From: Holophagaceae bacterium
GTDB taxonomy: Bacteria > Acidobacteriota > Holophagae > Holophagales > Holophagaceae
Reading direction: 5' to 3'
DNA: 64,000 bases
Assembly (NCBI GenBank): GCA_016722505.1
Contig: JADKJH010000004.1
Location: forward strand, 186,001-250,000
A program made the position numbers and the translations under genes. This document shows, in pieces, positions 58,043 through 64,000 of the stretch. The notes beneath the pieces are model-generated. The model was not told where the DNA came from. It ran no database searches and was given only the letters and a program-made list of their open reading frames with translations. Each line of letters begins with the position of its first letter. Position 1 is the stretch's first letter.

Positions 58043-58894
58043 ATGTTCAACCTACCCCATCCCGAGTCCTATCGCGATCAACTCCGCGCCTTTCTGCGGG
58101 AGGACTGGGGTACCCAGGATTGGACTACGGGCTCGGTCCGGGACCGCCCCATGCGAGGGGCCATCAAAGCAAAATCGCTGCTGGTGCTGGCAGGCCTGCC
58201 CATGGCCATGGAAGTCCTGCGCATCGTGGATGAGCGCGTGAAAGCAACGCCCTGGCAGGAGGACGGCAGCATCGTTCAACCTGGCAGTGTCGTGCTCGCC
58301 CTTGAAGGCCCCAGCCGTTCGATCCTGATGGCGGAGCGCGTGATGCTCAATCTGCTCCAACGCCTTTCCGGGACCGCCACACTCACGGGGATGTTCGTAG
58401 AGATGATCGAGGGCACCGGAGCGAAGATTCTCGATACCCGCAAAACCACGCCGGGCCTGAAGCTGCTGGAGAAGTACGCCGTACGGTGTGGTGGGGGATT
58501 CAACCACCGCCTGACCCTGGGGGATGGCGTGCTATTGAAAGAAAACCACATCGCCGCTGCGGACAGTCTGCGCAATGCTGTGGAATCCGCTCGCCGGATG
58601 AGTCCCAGCTTGATCCGCATCGAAGTCGAAGTGGAACGCCTGGATCAGCTGGCTCAATGCCTGGAATTACCCGATGTGGATGGCGTGTTGCTGGACAATA
58701 TGGATCTGGAATCCATGTTCGCAGCCGTAGAAATGCGTAACACATCAGGCCGCCGCCTATTTCTGGAAGCCAGCGGCAACATCACGTTGGAAAGTGCCCG
58801 GGCCATCGCTGAGACCGGCGTGGATTTCCTCAGCGTCGGCGCCCTCACGCACAGTGCACCCGCGGCGGATCTCAGCTTGAGGCTGGAGACCTGA
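58043..58894 (+). CDS. nadC: nicotinate-nucleotide pyrophosphorylase (carboxylating)
   Basis: 283 residues. It converts quinolinate and PRPP to nicotinate mononucleotide in NAD synthesis. Motifs RLSGTATLT, DTRKTTPGLKLLEKYAVRCGG and NHRLTLGDGVLLKENH match NadC, and LLDNM plus EASGNITLE belong to the phosphate-binding end of the barrel. The ribosome site is weak. nadA and nadB are not here. Confidence 0.95.
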   Translation: MFNLPHPESYRDQLRAFLREDWGTQDWTTGSVRDRPMRGAIKAKSLLVLAGLPMAMEVLRIVDERVKATPWQEDGSIVQPGSVVLALEGPSRSILMAERVMLNLLQRLSGTATLTGMFVEMIEGTGAKILDTRKTTPGLKLLEKYAVRCGGGFNHRLTLGDGVLLKENHIAAADSLRNAVESARRMSPSLIRIEVEVERLDQLAQCLELPDVDGVLLDNMDLESMFAAVEMRNTSGRRLFLEASGNITLESARAIAETGVDFLSVGALTHSAPAADLSLRLET

Positions 58895-58906
58895 GCCCCA
58901 AAAAAA

Positions 58907-59341
58907 TCAGGGTTTGCGCTTCTGCTCCGCCCGCACCACCAGCACGTCGCAGGGCGCATGCCGCACCACCCGTGCGGCGGTGCTGCCGAACAGCAGCCGC
59001 TCCCAGGTTGAGTGGCCCACCTGGGCCACCACCAGCAAAGTGTCCGGATCCGCCGCTGCCACCAGTTCCTCGGCGGGGTTTCCCCAGCGGACCAGAGCCT
59101 CGGCGTTCGAAAAACCTTCGATCCACTTTCCCAACTGCTCCTGCGCTCGTTTTTCCATGTCCTGAGTCCAATCGGGATCGGGCAGGGGCAACTGAACCTC
59201 TGGCAGCAGGGGCGGGGGCAATTGCAGAACATGCATGACCGTCAGCGGCACATCGAGTCTTTCCGCCATGGACTGGCCCTGGTTCAAGGCCTGGCGAGAT
59301 GCTTCCGAAAAATCAACCCCCACGAGCACCGATTGGATCAT
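58907..59341 (-). CDS. universal stress protein, UspA family
   Basis: 144 residues. The start MIQSVLVGVDFSEASRQ at 59341 has GGGAGG upstream; the longer frame to 59389 is unsupported. The ATP-binding pattern is in VVAQVGHSTWERLLFGSTAARVVRHAPCDVLVV. These proteins accumulate under stress and bind nucleotides. It is divergent from the pirin genes. Confidence 0.92.
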   Translation of the reverse strand: MIQSVLVGVDFSEASRQALNQGQSMAERLDVPLTVMHVLQLPPPLLPEVQLPLPDPDWTQDMEKRAQEQLGKWIEGFSNAEALVRWGNPAEELVAAADPDTLLVVAQVGHSTWERLLFGSTAARVVRHAPCDVLVVRAEQKRKP

Positions 59342-59392
59342 GGCATCCTCCCTCACCAACATAGGCCGGAGAAGGCAGGAAAACACCAAGGA

Positions 59393-59420
59393 TTGAAAAA
59401 TAGATGTTTAAACATATAAT
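59393..59420 (+). promoter_or_regulatory. promoter of the pirin genes with palindromic operator
   Basis: TTGAAA at 59393-59398, 16-bp spacer and TATAAT at 59415-59420, near consensus. Within the spacer lies the perfect 12-bp palindrome ATGTTTAAACAT (59404-59415). A repressor of the MarR, TetR or HxlR type could bind there. Confidence 0.7.
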
Positions 59421-59457
59421 TAATACATGGATCACCTGCTGGTCCATGGAGGCGCCG

Positions 59458-60156
59458 ATGCTGACCTTGCGACGATCTGAAGACCGGGGACATTTCGATT
59501 TCGGGTGGCTGGACACGCGCCACACCTTCTCCTTTGGCGAGTATTTCGATCCCGCCCACCATCAGTTCCACGCTCTGCGTGTCATCAATGAGGACCGGGT
59601 GGCTCCGGGCGCTGGCTTCGGCACCCATGGCCACAAGGACATGGAGATCCTCACCTGGGTGCTGGAAGGCGCCCTGGAACACCAGGATTCGCTGGGCACC
59701 AAGGGCATCATCCGCCCCGGCGAGGCCCAAGTCATGAGCGCGGGCACCGGCATCCGCCACAGCGAGTACAACGCTTCCAAGACTGAACCGGTGCATTTCA
59801 TGCAGATCTGGATGCTGCCGGAAGCCAAAGACCTGAAACCGCGCTACGACCAGGTGGCCTTTCCGGACGATCGCTTCCGCAACACCTGGGGCCTCATCGC
59901 CAGCCGGGACGAGGCGGAGGGTTCAGTGGTGGTGTTCCAGGATCTGAAAGTCCATGTGTCCCGTCTGGATGCAGGGACGCAGCTCGTCCGCGACCTGGAT
60001 CCCGGGCGGGCCGGCTGGCTGCATGTGGCCAAGGGTTCGGTCCTGGCCAACGGGCAAACCCTGAAGGCTGGTGATGCCTTGGCCTTGGAATCCGAATCCA
60101 AGCTGGTGGTGGAAGCCGACGACAGCAGTGAAGTTCTCTTTTTTGATTTGGAGTGA
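59458..60156 (+). CDS. pirin-family protein 1 (YhhW-like bicupin)
   Basis: 232 residues. Cupin metal ligands are seen in GFGTHGHKDMEIL (His, His, Glu) and TGIRHSEYN (His). Proteins of this type bind iron and in E. coli show quercetin 2,3-dioxygenase activity. GGAGG supports the ATG at 59458; the frame before it overlaps the promoter. Two bases separate it from pirin 2. Confidence 0.9.
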   Translation: MLTLRRSEDRGHFDFGWLDTRHTFSFGEYFDPAHHQFHALRVINEDRVAPGAGFGTHGHKDMEILTWVLEGALEHQDSLGTKGIIRPGEAQVMSAGTGIRHSEYNASKTEPVHFMQIWMLPEAKDLKPRYDQVAFPDDRFRNTWGLIASRDEAEGSVVVFQDLKVHVSRLDAGTQLVRDLDPGRAGWLHVAKGSVLANGQTLKAGDALALESESKLVVEADDSSEVLFFDLE

Positions 60157-60158
60157 CC

Positions 60159-61028
60159 ATGAAGCTGCGAGACGTGAAAACCCTGATCCACGGCCAGCCC
60201 ACCACGGATGGCAACAAGGTGCCCTTGGTGCGGCTGCTGCCTGGCGCGGGCATGCGGGGCAGCGAGGCCTTCCACCTGATGGACCCGTTCCTGCTCATGG
60301 ACCACTTCGGCCCCATGGTGCTGAAACCCGGCACCGATGCCGGGTTTCCTCCCCATCCCCACCGGGGATTCCAGACCCTCACCTATATGATTCAAGGCGC
60401 CTTCCGCCACCGCGACAGCACCGGCGGACACGGCCTGCTGGAACCCGGCGGCGCGCAACTCATGAACGCCGGCAGCGGCATCGTGCATGAAGAGATGCCC
60501 GTGCCCGAACATCTGGAAACCGGCGGCGCAATTGAGGGAGTGCAAATCTGGATTAACTTGCCAAAATCCGAGAAAGGAAGCCAGCCTGGCTACACGGACC
60601 TGCATGCCGCCATGATGCCTTGGCAGGACTTCGAAGGCGGCCACCTGCGCGCCCTGGCGGGCGAATGGCTCGGGCGCAAAGGTCCCGCGGACACCCCAGC
60701 GAAGATCGCCTATGCCCATGTGGAGCTAGAAGCCAGGAGCCATTTCGAGCACACCATTCCCGAAGGTTTCCAGGCCGCTGTGGTGCTGCTCAACGGAGAT
60801 GCAGAGGTCTCGGGCCAGAACCTTGATCCCAACGATGTGGCTGTGCTGGGTGAAGCGGGCGAAGGCGTCCGCGTGGACAGCGCCCATGGCGCGAGCCTGA
60901 TGGTCATGGCGGGTCTGCCCCTCCGGGAATCCATCGCGCATTACGGTCCTTTCGTCATGAACACGAGCGAGGAAATTCAGCGGGCCATCGATGACTACCA
61001 GTCGGGGAAATTGGGGTTCCTGGACTGA
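60159..61028 (+). CDS. pirin-family protein 2 (bicupin)
   Basis: 289 residues. Pirin motifs FPPHPHRGFQTLTYM and GSGIVHEEMP carry the His and Glu metal ligands. Pirin 2 differs from pirin 1 by a longer C-terminal cupin and tail, closer to true pirins. GGAG precedes the ATG at 60159, so it is translated with pirin 1. Substrate or partner unknown. Confidence 0.9.
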   Translation: MKLRDVKTLIHGQPTTDGNKVPLVRLLPGAGMRGSEAFHLMDPFLLMDHFGPMVLKPGTDAGFPPHPHRGFQTLTYMIQGAFRHRDSTGGHGLLEPGGAQLMNAGSGIVHEEMPVPEHLETGGAIEGVQIWINLPKSEKGSQPGYTDLHAAMMPWQDFEGGHLRALAGEWLGRKGPADTPAKIAYAHVELEARSHFEHTIPEGFQAAVVLLNGDAEVSGQNLDPNDVAVLGEAGEGVRVDSAHGASLMVMAGLPLRESIAHYGPFVMNTSEEIQRAIDDYQSGKLGFLD

Positions 61029-61043
61029 GCCCTGGATGCGTTC

Positions 61044-62194
61044 CTATTTCTGAATGAAACCCTTCACCTTCGCTTGCGTGGTCAAGGCTTCGGCCATGGC
61101 TGAATCCAGGGTTTTAGCGCCACCTTTGGCCGTCAGCTCTTTACGCTTTCCAGCGATGAATTTTTCGCGCTCCCCGCTGAGTTTCTGGATTTTCAGCTGG
61201 ATCTCGACCCGCAGCTTGGCTTGGGTGTCGACGTAAGCCCGCGCCTCGGCGGGCTTCAGGGCTTGCATCTCCTTCGGCAGATCCTTCTTGTCGATGGATT
61301 CCAATTTTTAGAACCGGATTTCTCCGCATCCACCAGGTCCCAGCTATCGGCCCTGTAGAAACTGGATGCCTTGGCCTTGGCCCTCTGGCTGCCCGCTCCC
61401 GCTCCGGCTTTCATGGCATTCGCATCCTGCGCGGCTTGGTTCTGGAAGCTTGAATAGCCCTTTTCGCCGATCGGGATGTAGGTCTTGTTCAACTCGACCC
61501 CGAGGCGCTCGATCTCGCCATCTTGCGGCGACGGGATGTGCACCGCCTGGCGGTCCTGGTCGATGTTCATGTAGCTGCCGCCGCTGATGCGCGCGCCATC
61601 GGCCCAATTGGTGGCAACGCCTTCCTGGTAGGGTCCGCAGAAAATGGTGTTCACCATCAGGCCCTTGGATCGGGCGACTTCGCAACTCTGGTGGTAGTCC
61701 ACGCGCCCTTGGGTGAAGGGCTCATTGCCGGCGATGAAGATGACTTTCAGGTCCCGCGGCGAAGGGCTCCAGTCCAGCCCTTCCGTGGCGGATTTGATGA
61801 CCGCGCCGCAGTACTCATCGCCGCCCCTGGTGGTGAGTGCGAAGAGCTGTTCCGATACACGGTCCAGGTCCGTGGTGAAGGGCAATACCATCCGAAGGTA
61901 ACCCTCGCCCGCGGGAATGCTTGACTTGCCGTACTCGTAAAGCGCCACCTGTAGTTCCGGCGCGAACCCATCGCGGCGCAATGGTGAGAATTGGTTCACG
62001 AACGTCCAAAGCTGCGACTTCGCCTGGCCGATGAGGCCGTCCATGCTGTTGCTGGTGTCCAGCAGTATCGCCACCTGGATGACGGGACGCGGCGAATGGT
62101 TGCTGCTGCCCGCTGGGGGCGATGCCGCGGCGGTCAGGGCGACATTGAGGCAGCTGAGAGACAGGCCAAGGGCAAGACGGCTCATTGGGCGCAT
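61044..62194 (-). CDS. von Willebrand factor A-domain protein, interrupted by a frameshift
   Basis: About 383 residues after repair. AAGGAGG precedes the ATG at 62194. A signal peptide (LALGLSLSCLNVALTAAAS) is followed by a vWA domain with the metal-dependent adhesion site LLDTSNSMDG. The frame breaks in a run of five A on the minus strand (61305-61309): adding one A turns SKNWNPST into SKKLESIDKKDLPKEM, and the frame continues for 80 residues of charged helical tail. Function in the envelope or periplasm is likely; the ligand is unknown. Confidence 0.82.
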
Positions 62195-62273
62195 AGAACC
62201 TCCTTCAGGGTTCACGGGCCTCGTGGATGAATGGCGAGGGTTGCTGAATCATGCGCGAATCAGCGCATGGGTT

Positions 62274-63665
62274 TCAGAGCAGAATTATTTTCAATGCCCG
62301 CTCCACGCGGAAGCTTCCGGAGGCCAGGTGATGCACCGCCCGCGCCAAGGCTTCCTTGCTGCAGTGCAATTCCGCGCACCAGGCATCTATGGGGATCTCG
62401 CCACCTTCAGGATTCAATGCAACCCATTCACACCAAAGCTCATCCAGCCGCACGGTCTCCGGTTCATCCTTATCCCGCCAGCTGCGTTCTTGGGGGCGCA
62501 GTGGCTCATGGAAGCGTTCGCTTCGCAGTTTGTCCGGAAGAAATTGCTGCGCCTTGTCATAGTCCCCATGGGAATAGTGGTAGCCCGCGCCTCGCCCGGC
62601 TTTTTTAGCCGTGCTCGTATGGGAGTCCCGCAGTGAATCTGGGATGGGTAGGTCCTCGGCGGCCAGGGCCGCGTCAATGGCCTTCACCGTGGCGTTGCTT
62701 TTTTGCGCGTTGGCCACATAGATGACCGCCTGGGCCAACGGAATCCGGGCTTCGGGCCAGCCGATGCGTTCCACCGCCCGCGACACGGTTTCAGCCAGGA
62801 TGAAGGCCTGGGGATCGGCATTGCCTACGTCCTCGGCCGCCGTGACCATCAGGCGCCGCGCAATGAAGCGGGGATCCTCGCCACCACGGATCATGCGGCT
62901 CAGGTAATAGAGCGCCGCATCGGCATCGCTGCCCCGGAGGGATTTCTGGAAGGCCGAGGCCAGATCGTAGTGGCCGTCGGCACGGTCGAACATCAGCCGC
63001 CCGCCAAGGGATGATTGCAGCGAAGCGATATCGCGTTCCTTGGCCGGAAGATCTGCCCAAACCTCCAAGCCCGAAAGCGCCGAGCGCATGTCCCCGCCAG
63101 CCCAATTCGAAAGCCAGTCTAGCAATTCGGATGGAGGCGGCGGGTCGAGTTGTTCATGCGCCACGGCGCGATCGAGCACGCCCCGGATCGCGACGGGTTC
63201 CAAGGCCTTCAGGTCAAAGAGTTGGCATCGGCTGCGCAGCGCAGGGTTTAGGTAGAAAGCCGGATTCTCGGTGGTGGCGCCGATGAGGATGGCTTCGCCG
63301 CGCTCCAGGAAGGGCAGCAAGATATCCTGCTGCGCCCGGTTGAAGCGGTGGATCTCGTCGAGGAAGATCACAGGCGGAACCGTGCGGAAAAGCGGCATGG
63401 ATTTCTGGTCCAGCAGGAATTTCTTCAGTTCCGCCGCGGATCCCGTGACGCCGCTGAACTCCACGAAACCATGCCCCGTTTCCTTCGCCAGGATGCGCGC
63501 CAGCGTGGTCTTGCCTGTACCTGGCGGTCCCCACATCACCATGGAGGGCAGGCGCTTCGACAGACTGAGCCGCGTCAGCGCGCCTTTCGGACCCACCAGA
63601 TGCGGCTGGCCCACGACTTCGTCCAGGGTCATGGGTCGCATGCGTTCAGCCAGGGGCGCGGTCAT
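62274..63665 (-). CDS. rarA: replication-associated recombination protein RarA (MgsA)
   Basis: 463 residues of the AAA+ clamp-loader group. Walker A GPPGTGKTTL, Walker B IFLDEIHRFN and sensor 1 GATTENP are clear; C-terminal segments GSDADAALYYLSRMI and GAGYHYSHGDYDKAQQFLP are family hallmarks. It acts at stalled replication forks. It shows no linkage to neighbours. Confidence 0.95.
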   Translation of the reverse strand: MTAPLAERMRPMTLDEVVGQPHLVGPKGALTRLSLSKRLPSMVMWGPPGTGKTTLARILAKETGHGFVEFSGVTGSAAELKKFLLDQKSMPLFRTVPPVIFLDEIHRFNRAQQDILLPFLERGEAILIGATTENPAFYLNPALRSRCQLFDLKALEPVAIRGVLDRAVAHEQLDPPPPSELLDWLSNWAGGDMRSALSGLEVWADLPAKERDIASLQSSLGGRLMFDRADGHYDLASAFQKSLRGSDADAALYYLSRMIRGGEDPRFIARRLMVTAAEDVGNADPQAFILAETVSRAVERIGWPEARIPLAQAVIYVANAQKSNATVKAIDAALAAEDLPIPDSLRDSHTSTAKKAGRGAGYHYSHGDYDKAQQFLPDKLRSERFHEPLRPQERSWRDKDEPETVRLDELWCEWVALNPEGGEIPIDAWCAELHCSKEALARAVHHLASGSFRVERALKIILL

Positions 63666-63752
63666 GGTTCCAGATTAGCCCGGCGGGACCCGGTGAACAG
63701 GCAAACAGGTGCGGCGCCTTCCCGGTGTGAGGCGGGGATCGCCTAGAATCAA

Positions 63753-63764
63753 ATCAACGTTGAT
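63753..63764. promoter_or_regulatory. 12-bp perfect palindrome before the alpha/beta hydrolase gene
   Basis: ATCAACGTTGAT lies 64 bp before the ATG at 63828. It could be an operator, but no matching promoter boxes could be placed with confidence. Confidence 0.3.
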
Positions 63765-63827
63765 AAAAATCCGTTGGCGAAGTGAAGAACAACCATTCGA
63801 TCCACCCACCCGGAAGAAGGACGGCGC

Positions 63828-64000
63828 ATGCGAAATCTGGAAGAGAAGTCCTTTCAAACCCACGATGGGACATCCCTGTTCTACCGCCACGCCCCCGCTG
63901 CGAAGAATCCGCCCGAGGGGGCCATCGTCCTGTTCCATCGGGGGCACGAGCACTCGGCCCGGATGATCCATCTGGTGGATGAACTGGACCTTCCGGATTA
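63828..64000 (+). CDS. alpha/beta hydrolase, N-terminus only (cut by window edge)
   Basis: 57 residues before the window ends. SFQTHDGTSLFYRHAP and AIVLFHRGHEHSARMIHLVDELDL match the start of the serine-aminopeptidase/monoglyceride-lipase type hydrolases; the same start is known from two-part proteins that add a methyltransferase domain. AAGGA precedes the ATG at 63828. The catalytic residues lie outside the window. Confidence 0.7.
   Translation, partial: MRNLEEKSFQTHDGTSLFYRHAPAAKNPPEGAIVLFHRGHEHSARMIHLVDELDLPD

Overview
The window reads as a chromosomal segment of a GC-rich Gram-negative bacterium, most likely Acidobacteriota of the Holophagae/Geothrix type. This is inferred from gene content, not from a marker gene. 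The evidence is three large TonB-dependent receptors with N-terminal carboxypeptidase-regulatory-like domains, a tetraheme cytochrome/ferredoxin/NrfD quinol oxidoreductase set, mqnA of the futalosine menaquinone route, lpxA/fabZ for lipid A, and a DUF3516-type helicase. No tRNA, rRNA, CRISPR array, prophage or insertion sequence was recognised.

Layout. 1-6.2 kb: a cut-off GH13 alpha-glucosidase diverges from glucokinase, a LacI-type regulator and a split proton-translocating transhydrogenase (pntAA-pntAB-pntB). Two ACCGGT-centred operators lie between the divergent genes. 6.3-10.2 kb: a CBS-pair protein, a large SF2 helicase broken by one indel, and an Hsp20. 10.5-14.7 kb: tetraheme cytochrome, four-cluster ferredoxin and NrfD, then an SDR/DUF2867 protein. 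14.8-25.9 kb (minus strand): a six-gene run mqnA, CDF-like transporter, pepQ, DPP-IV-type peptidase, POT transporter and a 1484-residue hybrid sensor kinase, suited to taking up and degrading proline-containing peptides. 26-30.8 kb: ogt, speD, fabZ-lpxA-era, yggS and a zinc-ribbon coiled-coil protein. 30.9-33 kb: groES-groEL under a CIRCE operator. 33-37.9 kb: orphan radical SAM protein, histidine kinase plus methyltransferase, a PIN-domain toxin-antitoxin pair with its own operator, and a YmdB-like phosphoesterase. 38-51.5 kb: three TonB-dependent receptors enclosing a SpoIVB-like (S55) protease gene and a secreted beta-propeller gene. 52-56 kb: GyrI-like protein, a LytTR regulator and two tandem LytS-type kinases. 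56-64 kb: crotonase (plus a relic of a second copy), dienelactone hydrolase, nadC, universal stress protein, two pirins, a von Willebrand A protein, rarA and the start of an alpha/beta hydrolase.

Together the genes suggest a peptide- and maltooligosaccharide-using organism with menaquinone-linked, cytochrome-based respiration. The most notable non-gene structure is a set of short degenerate intergenic repeats: arrays of an AAGTYRAR octamer at three places, and nested hairpins built from the word CACGAAG at two places. The closest thing to an undescribed system is the S55 protease/propeller pair inside the receptor cluster, which is only suggestive.

At least three genes (helicase, DPP-IV peptidase, vWA protein) carry single frame breaks, and a fourth (the second LytS-type kinase) appears to carry a compensated double one. 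Most sit at short base runs, so sequencing or assembly indels are the simplest explanation; real gene decay cannot be excluded from sequence alone.
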